Shown here: positions 47,865 to 56,416 of the stretch, in pieces
How the letters are laid out: every line of letters starts with the position of its first letter
Position numbering within the stretch: position 1 is the stretch's first letter
Source of the DNA: Streptomyces sp. RB17
GTDB taxonomy: Bacteria; Actinomycetota; Actinomycetes; Streptomycetales; Streptomycetaceae
Reading direction: 5' to 3'
Assembly (NCBI RefSeq): GCF_009604455.1
Contig: NZ_WEGL01000009.1
Coordinates: forward strand, 248,001-312,000
Length of the DNA: 64,000 nucleotides
The notes under the pieces: model-generated
What the model was told of the DNA's origin: nothing
Databases searched by the model: none
The model's input: only the letters and a program-made list of their open reading frames with translations
Position numbers and translations under genes: made by a program

Positions 47865-48607
47865 CCTGGACCGATTGGTCCGCGATGCAGCCGCTGCTGT
47901 CGCAGGCGTGTACCGAGACGTTCCAGATGGTGCTGTGGTCCACCCTGATCGCCGTCGCCGCCGGCCTCCCGCTCGGCATCCTCCTCGTCCTCACCGACCG
48001 GGGCGGCCTGCTGCAGAACGTCCTCGCCAACAAGGTGATCGGCCAGATCGTGAACATCGGCCGGTCGATGCCGTTCATCATCCTGATGGTCGCGCTGATG
48101 AGCTTCACGCGCTGGGTCACCGGGACGACGATCGGTACGACCGCGGCGATCGTGCCGCTCGCCATCGGCGGCATCCCCTTCTTCGCGCGGCTGGTCGAGA
48201 CGGCTGTCCGCGAAGTGGACAACGGTCTCGTCGAGGCCGTGCAGTCCATGGGCGGCAACACCTGGACGATCGTCCGCAAGGCCCTCGTCCCCGAGGCCCT
48301 GCCCTCCCTGATCGCCTCCACCACCACCACGATCATCGCGCTCATCGGCTACTCCGCGATGGCCGGCACGGTCGGCGGCGGCGGCCTCGGCGACCTCGCC
48401 GTCCGCTACGGCTACCAGCGTTTCGAGACCGAGCTGATGTGGATCACCGTCGCCATCCTCGCCGTCGTGATCTCCCTGATCCAGTTCGCCGGCGACTTCG
48501 CGGCCCGCTCCCTGTACAGCCGCGGCGGCCGCTCCGGCCCGGCGCCGAAGCTGCGCCTGCTGAAGGCGACGGAGCCTGCGGCGGCCGACGCCGGCAAAAC
48601 CGCCTGA
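47861..48607 (+). CDS. metI: Methionine ABC transporter permease
   Basis: 248 residues from GTG 47861, overlapping metN (GTGA). Five membrane helices are visible, among them FQMVLWSTLIAVAAGLPLGI and VNIGRSMPFIILMVALMSFT. The conserved MetI/EAA loop is VREVDNGLVEAVQSMGGNTW, then TIVRKALVPEALPSLIAS, which docks on MetN. The C-terminus is extended by a cytoplasmic tail (KLRLLKATEPAAADAGKTA). It is the second gene of metNIQ. Confidence 0.95.
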   Translation: MTWTDWSAMQPLLSQACTETFQMVLWSTLIAVAAGLPLGILLVLTDRGGLLQNVLANKVIGQIVNIGRSMPFIILMVALMSFTRWVTGTTIGTTAAIVPLAIGGIPFFARLVETAVREVDNGLVEAVQSMGGNTWTIVRKALVPEALPSLIASTTTTIIALIGYSAMAGTVGGGGLGDLAVRYGYQRFETELMWITVAILAVVISLIQFAGDFAARSLYSRGGRSGPAPKLRLLKATEPAAADAGKTA

Positions 48608-48622
48608 GCGCCTCTCAAGACT

Positions 48623-48644
48623 CCCCGTACACCCATACACGGGG
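48623..48644 (+). other. Small hairpin between metI and metQ
   Basis: CCCCGT (48623-48628) pairs with ACGGGG (48639-48644) around a 10-nt loop in the 67-nt metI-metQ gap. It may stabilise the message so that the binding protein is made in excess over the permease. Confidence 0.4.
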
Positions 48645-48674
48645 TCGCACCACCCTTAAGGAAAGGCACTTTTC

Positions 48675-49505
48675 GTGCGTAACACCGCCAAGTTCACCAC
48701 CGCCGTCCTCGCCGCCGGAGCCCTCACCTTCGGGCTGACCGCCTGCGGCTCCGGCAGCTCCTCCGCCTCCCACGACTACAGCGGCCCGCTCGTCGTCGCC
48801 GCGAGCCCGACCCCGCACGCCGAGATCCTGAACTTCGTCAAGCAGAACCTGGCGAAGAAGGCGGGCCTCGACCTGGAGGTCAAGGAGTTCACGGACTACA
48901 TCACGCCGAACACGGCGACCGAGGACGGCTCGGTGGACGCCAACTACTTCCAGAACCAGCCGTACCTGGACGACTTCAACGCCAAGCGCGGCACTCACAT
49001 CGTGCCCGTCGTCACGGTGCACCTGGAGCCGCTCGGCCTGTACTCCCACAAGGTCAAGAAGGCCGACGCCCTGAAGAGCGGTGCGACCGTCGCCGTCCCG
49101 AACGACGCCGTCAACGAGGCCCGCGCCCTGAAGCTGCTCGCCGACAACGGGCTCATCACCCTCAAGTCCGGCGTGGGCAACGAGGCGACCCCGCAGGACA
49201 TCACCAAGAACCCCAAGAACCTCAAGTTCAAGGAGGTCGAGGCGGCCCAGACCCCGCGCTCCCTGGACGACGTGGACGCCGCCGTGGTCAACGGCAACTA
49301 CGCCATCTCCGCCGGCCTGAAGCCCGCCAAGGACGCGGTGGTCCTGGAGTCCGCGAAGAACAACCCGTACGGCAACTTCCTCGCCGTGAAGAAGGGCGAC
49401 GAGAAGGACCCGCGGGTCAAGAAGCTCGCCAAGCTCCTCGTCTCGCCCGAGGTCAAGAAGTTCATCGAGGACAAGTACCAGGGCTCGGTCATCCCGTCGT
49501 TCTGA
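48675..49505 (+). CDS. metQ: Methionine-binding lipoprotein
   Basis: 276 residues from GTG 48675 (AAGGAAAGG upstream). The lipoprotein signal ends in the lipobox LTAC with Cys24 as the acylation site (TFGLTACGSGSSS). The NlpA/MetQ core is recognised by VVAASPTPHAEILNFVKQNL, EVKEFTDYITPNTATEDGSV, DANYFQNQPYLDDFNAKRGT and HIVPVVTVHLEPLGLYSHKV. It captures methionine outside the membrane and hands it to MetI/MetN. A strong terminator follows. Confidence 0.96.
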   Translation: MRNTAKFTTAVLAAGALTFGLTACGSGSSSASHDYSGPLVVAASPTPHAEILNFVKQNLAKKAGLDLEVKEFTDYITPNTATEDGSVDANYFQNQPYLDDFNAKRGTHIVPVVTVHLEPLGLYSHKVKKADALKSGATVAVPNDAVNEARALKLLADNGLITLKSGVGNEATPQDITKNPKNLKFKEVEAAQTPRSLDDVDAAVVNGNYAISAGLKPAKDAVVLESAKNNPYGNFLAVKKGDEKDPRVKKLAKLLVSPEVKKFIEDKYQGSVIPSF

Positions 49506-49520
49506 GCCGACTCGCACACT

Positions 49521-49557
49521 GACGGGGTCCGCTCCCTCACCGGGGGTGGACCCCGTC
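49521..49557 (+). terminator. Hairpin terminator of metNIQ
   Basis: GACGGGGTCC (49521-49530) pairs perfectly with GGACCCCGTC (49548-49557), loop 17 nt, 15 nt after the metQ stop. Confidence 0.88.
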
Positions 49558-49636
49558 GTGCGGTTCAGTGGTTCCATGCTGCATGCTGGGCAGTTCAGCA
49601 GGCCCTGAAGGTTTTTCAGAAGTTACGGAGCGGCGC

Positions 49637-50275
49637 ATGACTGGCACCTTTCCCAACATCTCCATCAGCACGGAGCGGTTGGTCCTGCGCCCCTTCGAGG
49701 ACTCCGACATCGAGGCCTTCGCCGAGATGATGAACGACGAAATGGTCACCGCCTGGACCTCGGTCCCCCAGCCCTACACCGAGGCCGACGCCCGGGACTG
49801 GATCACCACGCGAGCGCCCGCCGAGCGCGCCGACGGCCGCGGCATCGTGTTCGCCGTCGACGAGTTCCTCACCCAGCGCCTCGTCGGCACCGTCCACCTG
49901 AGCAACACCGACTGGCGGGTGCGCTCGGCGGAGATCGCCTACGTCATCGCCCCGTGGGCCCGCGGCGAGGGCTACGCCTCCGAGGCCGCCCTGGCCACCG
50001 CGCAGTGGCTGTTCCACGACCGGCAGTTCGAACGCCTGGAGCTGCGCACGGCCGCCGACAACACCGCCTCCCAGCAGGTCGCCCAGAAGATCGGCTGCAT
50101 CAGCGAGGGCGTCCTGCGGGGCGCCTGGATAGCGCGCAGCAGAACAGCGGACGGCACCTGGGCCGATGTCCGCACCGATGTGATCGTCTGGAGCCTGCTG
50201 CCGGAGGACCTGGCCGGGGCCGGCGAGCAGCTGGCCGACACGGGCGGCTTCACCTCGTACTCCGACTGGAACTGA
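49637..50275 (+). CDS. GNAT acetyltransferase, RimJ/RimL-like
   Basis: 212 residues from ATG 49637 (GGAG 6 nt upstream). The N-terminal strand ISTERLVLRPFEDSDIEAFA is characteristic of RimJ/RimL-type acetyltransferases; the acetyl-CoA loop is AYVIAPWARGEGYASEAALA, then RLELRTAADNTASQQVAQKI and GCISEGVLRGAW. Members acetylate N-terminal residues of proteins or small amines. It stands alone between metQ and cobL. Confidence 0.9.
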   Translation: MTGTFPNISISTERLVLRPFEDSDIEAFAEMMNDEMVTAWTSVPQPYTEADARDWITTRAPAERADGRGIVFAVDEFLTQRLVGTVHLSNTDWRVRSAEIAYVIAPWARGEGYASEAALATAQWLFHDRQFERLELRTAADNTASQQVAQKIGCISEGVLRGAWIARSRTADGTWADVRTDVIVWSLLPEDLAGAGEQLADTGGFTSYSDWN

Positions 50276-50361
50276 GCCCCTCAGCCTCACCAGGTACGCT
50301 CAGGGAGCCCGCTAGGGGCCCGCACCCCTGACGACCTGCGAAGACCTGGAGAGAGACGACG

Positions 50362-51585
50362 ATGGCCGACCGGGTCACGGTGATCGGCTGGGACGGTTCG
50401 CCGCTGACCGACGCGGCACGCGCCGCCCTCGGCGCCGCCACGCTCGTGGCGGGCGCGGCCCATCACCTGGCGCTGCCCGAGGTCCCGCCCACCGCCGAAC
50501 GCGTCCGCCTGGGCAGCGTCGGGCTCGCCGCCCGCCGGATCGCCGCCCACCGCGGCACCGCCGTCGTGTTCGCCGACGGCGACCCCGGTTTCTTCGGCGT
50601 CGTACGCACCCTGCGCGCCCCCGAGTTCGGCCTGGAGGTCGAGGTCGTCCCCGCCGTCTCCTCGGTGGCCGCCGCCTTCGCCCGCGCCGGCATGCCCTGG
50701 GACGACGCCCAGGTGGTCGTCGCCCACCCGCGCACCCTGCGCCGGGCGGTGAACGTCTGCCGCGCCCACACCAAGGTCGCCGTCCTCACCGCACCCGGCG
50801 CCGGACCCGCCGAACTCGGACTCCTGCTGGAAGGCGTCCACCGGACGTTCGTCATCTGCGAGGAACTGGGCACCGAACGCGAACAGGTCACCGTCGTCAC
50901 CTCCGACAAGGCAGCCGACCACACCTGGCGCGACCCCAACGTCGTCATCGTCATCGGCGGACCCGTGGCAGCCGGTGACGGCGGCGGCTGGATCGCCGGG
51001 CGCGACCCGGGCGCCGGCCCGCGCGGCTGGGTGCAGCCCGACGCGTCGTACGGCGCCGGACCCGGAGGCGCTCTCGGCGAGGGCGAGACGGAGCTGCTGC
51101 GTGCCGCCCAACTGGCCCGCCTCGGACCCCGGGTCGGGGACCTCGTCTGGGACATCGGCTGCGGCTCCGGCGCGTTCGCCGCCGAGGCCGCGCGCGCCGG
51201 AGCGGCCGTCATCGCCGTCGACCGGGACCCGGGGGCCTGCGCCCGGGCCGAGTCCGCCGCGCGCCGGTACGGCGTCCAGCTGCACGTGGTCCAGGGCACC
51301 GCCCCGCACGTGCTGGAGAACCTGCCCGAACCGGACGTCGTCCGGGTCGGCGGCGGGGGAGTGGCCGTCGTCTCGGCGGTCGCCGACCGGCGCCCGCAGC
51401 GCATCGTCACGCACGCGGCGACCCGCGACGCGGCCGAACTCGTCGGCCGCGACCTGACCGAGCACGGATACCGCGTCGAGTGCGCCCTGCTGCAGTCGGT
51501 CGAACTCGACACCCGTGCCTGGACCGAGACCGAGCGCAGCGTCGTTTTCCTGCTGAGCGGCATCCTTCCGGACCGCGCCCCGTGA
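50362..51585 (+). CDS. cobL: Precorrin-6Y C5,15-methyltransferase (decarboxylating), CbiE-CbiT fusion
   Basis: Cobalamin synthesis: two methylations (C5 and C15) and decarboxylation of precorrin-6Y. 407 residues from ATG 50362. The N-terminal half is a CbiE-type tetrapyrrole methylase (RVTVIGWDGSPLTDAARAAL, VVFADGDPGFFGVVRTLRAP, PAVSSVAAAFARAGMPWDDA). The C-terminal half is CbiT (LVWDIGCGSGAFAAEAARAG, then VIAVDRDPGACARAESAARR). It belongs with the bluB-cobT fusion 345 bp downstream and cysG further on. Confidence 0.94.
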   Translation: MADRVTVIGWDGSPLTDAARAALGAATLVAGAAHHLALPEVPPTAERVRLGSVGLAARRIAAHRGTAVVFADGDPGFFGVVRTLRAPEFGLEVEVVPAVSSVAAAFARAGMPWDDAQVVVAHPRTLRRAVNVCRAHTKVAVLTAPGAGPAELGLLLEGVHRTFVICEELGTEREQVTVVTSDKAADHTWRDPNVVIVIGGPVAAGDGGGWIAGRDPGAGPRGWVQPDASYGAGPGGALGEGETELLRAAQLARLGPRVGDLVWDIGCGSGAFAAEAARAGAAVIAVDRDPGACARAESAARRYGVQLHVVQGTAPHVLENLPEPDVVRVGGGGVAVVSAVADRRPQRIVTHAATRDAAELVGRDLTEHGYRVECALLQSVELDTRAWTETERSVVFLLSGILPDRAP

Positions 51586-51930
51586 TCCTGTTGTCGTACT
51601 GCGCGCGGTAGGCTGGCCGATCGTTGTACCGCACCGGGCGGCCCGGAACTTCGTTCGTCAATGTCCGGAAAGCGCGCCCGTTTTGGGGTGGGTGTGGTAT
51701 TGCGGAACCGGAGGACGCGCAACGTGGCGCAGTCCACAGCGGGCTGTCGCGGATCATGCTGTCGCGACGGCCGAACGGCCGGGACAATGCCACTGAATGG
51801 CTTTGTCGCCTTTTCTGGAGGGTCGTTCGTGCCGCTGGGCACGGACGCTCGTTCTTCACTACGGGCGGTCGGTGCGCCGTTCCGGGTGAGCTGGTCGTAG
51901 GAGCACTAAACCGATGGGCGAGGGGTACGC
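51586..51930 (+). promoter_or_regulatory. cobL-cobT spacer with attenuator-like hairpin
   Basis: 345 bp without a convincing gene. At 51783-51807 GACAA-t-GCCA pairs with TGGC-t-TTGTC around loop CTGAA and is followed by GCCTTTTC, a terminator-like shape more than 120 nt before the cobT start. GGCCGAACGGCC adjoins it. TAGGCT (51609-51614) could be a -10 element. I do not find the conserved boxes of a cobalamin riboswitch. Confidence 0.45.
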
Positions 51931-54900
51931 ATGACCGACACCGGCCAGGTCCCGGCCGAGGGGCAGCCGGAGAGCGCAGGCATGGTGGAGCAGCCGGGCG
52001 TCGCCGCGCACGGTGCGTACACCTACCTCTCCGAGGCACCCGCCGAGGACGAAGACCTGCTGCTGCCGGGTGCCCAGGGCGCGTGGGGCAACGAGGTGCC
52101 GCCACCCGCTCCGGAACCGGTCGTCGAGGCCGTCCACGAGCCGGGCCCGCACGAGACGGCCGGCCGTGACAGCGGCTCCGTCGACCTCAGCGGCGTCCGC
52201 CTGCCGAACCCGGCCGCGGCCCCCGTGCCGCCCTCGCCGATCCTCTCGGCCCCGCAAGACCAGCCGGCCGCCCCGCAGCCGGCGCGCCGTCCGCTGCACC
52301 TCGGCCCGCCGATCCCCGACGCCTCCGCCAGCCCGGTCCGCTCCCTCGCCGACCGCGGCCCGGCCGGAGCGCCGGTACGGCAGCCCGCGCCGCAGCCGAC
52401 CGGCCCCGAGTACCTCGACGCCCAGCCGCTGCGCGACATCGCGCCGCAGAGCGTGGCCCCCTGGAGTGCGGCGCCCGCCGCCGCGGTGGCCGAGTCCGGC
52501 GCACCGGCAGCGGCCGCGGTGGCCCAGGCCGGCCCGCAGGCGTCGGCTGCCGAAACGGTTGACCCGGCCGCCGTCTCCGCGGTCGCCGCCGAGGCCGACC
52601 CGTCCGGCGCCGCCCAGGCCGCCGTCGCCCGCCTCGCTCACCAGGCGGCCGCACCGGCACCGGCCACCGCGCAGGTGGTCCACGGCCACGACGGCGTGCA
52701 GCCGTTGCACGGCCACGACGGTGTCTACGCGGCTCCTGCGGGCGCGGTGCCCGAAGGCGTTCAGCCGCTTGCCGCGGATCATCGGCCCGAAGGCCCCGAG
52801 GGTGTGCGGTCGCCTGTCTCCGGGCAGGGCACTGAGAACGCCCAGCAGCTCTCCGACGAGTCCGGTCAGGAAGTGACCGGTGCGCGGCCGGTGGACGCCA
52901 CGGCCGCCGTGAACGGTGGCCTCGGCGCCGAGGCCGGTGCCGCCGCGCCCGTGGCCGAGCCGGAGGCCGGCCCGGCCGCCGAGAGCGCCGTGGTGGCGCC
53001 CGGCGCCGAGCAGACCGCCGCCGCGGGGGCCGGCGCCAACGATCCGGCTGCGGCCGCCCCGGTGGCCGGCACCGCCCACGCGCCGGAGACGGTGCCGGCG
53101 GACCCCGCCGCTCCGGGTGCCGCTGCTGCGGCCCAGGTCCAGGCGGTGCCGGGCGAGCCCGTGCCCGGCCAGGCGCCGGAGGACGCTCGGGCAGCCACCG
53201 GCGCCGAGCCGTCCGCGCCGGCTCAGCCCTCGGACCCCGCCCGGCCCGGCGAGGCCCCGGAGCAGGGCGAGGGCACGCTGTTCGCCGACGCCGGGCAGGC
53301 CGCATCGACCGCTTCGGTGATGGTCGCCGCACAGGGCGCCGCCGAGACCGCGGACCCCGGTCTCGCGCAGCAGACGCCGGGCGCGGCCCAGTTCGCCGAG
53401 GAGGCCGTCCCCGCTCCGGGCGAGGCCGTCGCCCCGGCACAGCCGGACCCGAACAGCCCCGTCCCCGTGGAGCCGCAGCCCGGCACGGTGGAGGAACGGA
53501 CCTGGGTGACGGAGGGTCAGCCCGCCACCCAGGACGCGTCCGGAACCGTTCAGGAAGCGCTCGCGACCGCACCGGACGCGCCAGAAGCCGTCCAGGACGC
53601 GCCCGTGACCGTCCAGGACACGCCCGCCGCGGAGGCCGTACCGGCAGCCTTGCCCGAGCCCGCCATCCCGGCACCGGCCCCGACGCCCACGCCGGAACCG
53701 ACGGACGCCGTGGCCGCCCAGGCCCCCGACGCCGGACCGGCCCCGGGCGCCGCCGAGGCCCCCGGCACGCCGGAGTCGCAGCCCTACCCGGCTCAGGGCC
53801 CACAGCCGGCCGAACCCGTCGCCGCCGAGGCCGTGCCCGGTCCGGCGCAGCCCGTCGTCGTACCCCAGCCCCAGCCGCAGCCCCAGCCCGAGTCGGCCAC
53901 GCAGGACGCCGTCCACCAGGTCGCTGACGCCCAGGTGGCGAGCGGCCCGGACGCGCCCGCCGACCCGCCGACCCAGCCCCAGCCGCAGCCGCAGGTTCAG
54001 CCCGCCGAGGCCGAGGCGGCCGCCGCCGATGCCGTCCAGCAGGGCGCCGCTGCCACTGACGCCGTGACCGGTCCCGGCGCGCCCGCCGGCCCGCAGACGC
54101 AGCCCGGCGCGGCCGCCGCACCGGCCGCCGACGGCGTCCCCGCCCAGCCCGTGCCGGGCGCCTCCGTACCGGCCGCCGCCGAGGCCGAGCCCACGTCGGC
54201 CGACGCCGCCGACGGCCCCGCGCACCCCGGGACCGCCGAGCCGGCCGAGCCGCTCCCCTCCAACGTGCCGCCGCACCCGGAGCAGCCGCTCGGGCAGTTC
54301 GTGCAGGTCGACGGCCAGGTGCCCACGACCCCGCACCTGGCGCCGACCCCGCCGCAGCCTCTCGTCCTCCCCGCCGAGGTCACGCAGGAGCCGGTGGCCA
54401 CGGTGCCGGCACCCCGCGAGGCGGAGCCCGCACCCGCGGCGGTCCCCGATGTCGTACAGCACGCGGAGGACCTGCAGACCAGGGCCGCCGACCAGGAGGA
54501 AGAGAGCACGGCCGCAGTGGCGGAAGCATCCCAGCCCACCGGCCCCGCCGCGCCCGGCTACGCCGACGCCGAGCGCGAGGCCGTCCTGAAGGTCATGCGC
54601 GAACGCCGCGACATCCGCAACGGCTTCCGCAGCGACCCCATCCCGCACGAGGTGCTGCTGCGCGTCCTGGAGGCCGCCCACACGGCGCCCTCCGTGGGCC
54701 ACTCACAGCCCTGGGACTTCGTCGTCATCCGCTCCGCCGAGACCCGTCGGACGATGCACGAACTGGCGATGTGTCAGCGCGAGGCCTACGCCAAGTCGCT
54801 GCCGAAGGGCCGGGCCAAGCAGTTCAAGGAACTGAAGATCGAGGCCATCCTCGACACCCCGGTCAACATCGTCGTCACCGCCGACCCCACCCGCGGCGGC

Positions 54901-56274
54901 CGGCACACCCTCGGCCGTCACACCCAGCCGCAGATGGCGCCCTACTCCTCGGCGCTCGCGGTGGAGAACCTCTGGCTCGCCGCCCGCGCCGAAGGCCTCG
55001 GCGTCGGCTGGGTCAGCTTCTTCGACGAGCGGGAGATGGTCCGCGCGCTCGGCCTGCCCGAACACCTGGAGGTCGTCGCCTACCTGTGCGTCGGGTACGT
55101 CGACGAGTTCCCGGACGAGCCCGAGCTGATGCAGGCCGGCTGGTCCAAGCGACGCCCCCTGTCCTGGGTGGTGCACGAGGAGACGTACGGCCGCCGCGCC
55201 CTGCCCGGAGAGGAACCCCACGACCTGCTTGCCGAGACCGTCGCCCAGATCCGCCCGCTCGACGCCAAGGCCCTCGGTGAGGCCTGGGAGCGCCAGAAGC
55301 GCATGACCAAGCCGGCCGGCGCGCTCGGCATGCTGGAGATCATCTCCGCGCAGCTGTCCGGGCTCTCCCGCCAGTGCCCGCCGCCGATCCCGGAGCCCGC
55401 CGCCGTCGCCATCTTCGCCGGCGACCACGGCGTCCACGCCCAGGGCGTCACCCCCTGGCCGCAGGAGGTCACCGCCCAGATGGTGGCCAACTTCCTCGGC
55501 GGGGGAGCGGTCTGCAACGCCTTCGCGGGCCAGGTCGGCGCCGAGGTGTGCGTCGTGGACGTCGGTGTCGCCGCCGACCTCCCGGCCACCCCCGGCCTGC
55601 TGCCCCGCAAGATCCGCGGCGGCACCTCCGACATGACCACCGGCCCCGCGATGACCCGCGAGGAGGCCAAGCAGGCCATCGAGGTCGGCATCGAGACCGC
55701 CCGCGACCTGGTGGCGGCCGGCAACAAGGCGCTGCTCACCGGCGAGATGGGCATCGCGAACACCACGGCATCGGCCGCCCTCATCTCGGTCTTCACGGGC
55801 GCCGACCCGGCCGAGGTCACCGGCCGCGGCACCGGCATCAACGACGAGACGCTGGCCCGCAAGACCGAGGTCGTCCGCCGCGCCCTGGAACTCCACCAGC
55901 CCGACCCGGCCGACCCCATCGGCGTTCTCGCGGCCATCGGCGGCTTCGAGCACGCGGCCATGGTCGGCCTGCTCCTCGGCGGCGCCTCGCTGCGCACGCC
56001 GGTGATCCTGGACGGTGTCAGCGCCGGCGCCGCTGCCCTGGTCGCCCGCGCCATCGCCCCCGAGGTGCTGGCGGCCTGCATCGCCGGCCACCGCAGCGCC
56101 GAACCCGGCCACGTGGCCGCCCTCAACAAGCTGGGCCTGCGCCCACTGGTCGACCTCGACCTGCGCCTGGGCGAGGGCACGGGCGCCCTGCTGGCGCTTC
56201 CGCTGGTGCAGAGCACGGCGAGGGCGATGCACGAGGTGGCGACGTTCGACTCGGCCGGCGTCACCGAGAAGTAG
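51931..56274 (+). CDS. cobT: BluB-CobT fusion with long disordered N-terminal extension
   Basis: 1447 residues from ATG 51931 (GAGGGG 5 nt upstream). Residues 1 to about 875 are a low-complexity Ala/Pro/Glu/Gln tract with runs such as QPQPQPQPES and a doubled HGHDGV. From about 877 comes a nitroreductase-fold BluB domain (EREAVLKVMRERRDIRNGFR, APSVGHSQPWDFVVIRS, LGRHTQPQMAPYSSALAVEN), which makes 5,6-dimethylbenzimidazole from FMNH2. From about 1107 comes CobT (IFAGDHGVHAQGVTPWPQEV, GEMGIANTTASAALISVFTG, LGEGTGALLALPLVQSTARA with the catalytic Glu), which joins the base to nicotinate mononucleotide ribose phosphate. Fusion would pass the base directly between enzymes. The role of the extension is unknown. 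Confidence 0.93.
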   Translation: MTDTGQVPAEGQPESAGMVEQPGVAAHGAYTYLSEAPAEDEDLLLPGAQGAWGNEVPPPAPEPVVEAVHEPGPHETAGRDSGSVDLSGVRLPNPAAAPVPPSPILSAPQDQPAAPQPARRPLHLGPPIPDASASPVRSLADRGPAGAPVRQPAPQPTGPEYLDAQPLRDIAPQSVAPWSAAPAAAVAESGAPAAAAVAQAGPQASAAETVDPAAVSAVAAEADPSGAAQAAVARLAHQAAAPAPATAQVVHGHDGVQPLHGHDGVYAAPAGAVPEGVQPLAADHRPEGPEGVRSPVSGQGTENAQQLSDESGQEVTGARPVDATAAVNGGLGAEAGAAAPVAEPEAGPAAESAVVAPGAEQTAAAGAGANDPAAAAPVAGTAHAPETVPADPAAPGAAAAAQVQAVPGEPVPGQAPEDARAATGAEPSAPAQPSDPARPGEAPEQGEGTLFADAGQAASTASVMVAAQGAAETADPGLAQQTPGAAQFAEEAVPAPGEAVAPAQPDPNSPVPVEPQPGTVEERTWVTEGQPATQDASGTVQEALATAPDAPEAVQDAPVTVQDTPAAEAVPAALPEPAIPAPAPTPTPEPTDAVAAQAPDAGPAPGAAEAPGTPESQPYPAQGPQPAEPVAAEAVPGPAQPVVVPQPQPQPQPESATQDAVHQVADAQVASGPDAPADPPTQPQPQPQVQPAEAEAAAADAVQQGAAATDAVTGPGAPAGPQTQPGAAAAPAADGVPAQPVPGASVPAAAEAEPTSADAADGPAHPGTAEPAEPLPSNVPPHPEQPLGQFVQVDGQVPTTPHLAPTPPQPLVLPAEVTQEPVATVPAPREAEPAPAAVPDVVQHAEDLQTRAADQEEESTAAVAEASQPTGPAAPGYADAEREAVLKVMRERRDIRNGFRSDPIPHEVLLRVLEAAHTAPSVGHSQPWDFVVIRSAETRRTMHELAMCQREAYAKSLPKGRAKQFKELKIEAILDTPVNIVVTADPTRGGRHTLGRHTQPQMAPYSSALAVENLWLAARAEGLGVGWVSFFDEREMVRALGLPEHLEVVAYLCVGYVDEFPDEPELMQAGWSKRRPLSWVVHEETYGRRALPGEEPHDLLAETVAQIRPLDAKALGEAWERQKRMTKPAGALGMLEIISAQLSGLSRQCPPPIPEPAAVAIFAGDHGVHAQGVTPWPQEVTAQMVANFLGGGAVCNAFAGQVGAEVCVVDVGVAADLPATPGLLPRKIRGGTSDMTTGPAMTREEAKQAIEVGIETARDLVAAGNKALLTGEMGIANTTASAALISVFTGADPAEVTGRGTGINDETLARKTEVVRRALELHQPDPADPIGVLAAIGGFEHAAMVGLLLGGASLRTPVILDGVSAGAAALVARAIAPEVLAACIAGHRSAEPGHVAALNKLGLRPLVDLDLRLGEGTGALLALPLVQSTARAMHEVATFDSAGVTEK

Positions 56275-56284
56275 GCGTCACAGG

Positions 56285-56320
56285 ACGGGTGGTCCGGCGT
56301 TCAGCTGTCGGACCACCCGT
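56285..56320 (+). terminator. Hairpin terminator after cobT
   Basis: ACGGGTGGTCCG (56285-56296) pairs perfectly with CGGACCACCCGT (56309-56320), loop 12 nt, 10 nt after the cobT stop. Confidence 0.88.
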
Positions 56321-56416
56321 GCCGTCTGCCCTGCACACAGCTAAAATCCGCACGTCAGGGCCGCTCCGAAGGTGCAGCGCGCCCCCATCGCACAGCTGCA
56401 CGAGGAGCCGCCCCTC

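Noticed and set aside
51661..51900. A 79-codon frame before cobT as a small gene.
   Set aside because: No ribosome site, no recognisable pattern, and it spans the hairpin region.
51586..51930. A cobalamin riboswitch upstream of cobT.
   Set aside because: A GCCACTG string is present, but the B12 box and the other conserved segments are not found; only an attenuator-like hairpin is supported.
51859..54702. A 947-codon frame on the minus strand opposite the cobT N-terminal extension.
   Set aside because: Gly/Leu/Arg-rich mirror of the Ala/Pro-rich extension. The plus-strand frame is continuous with BluB and CobT and has a ribosome site.
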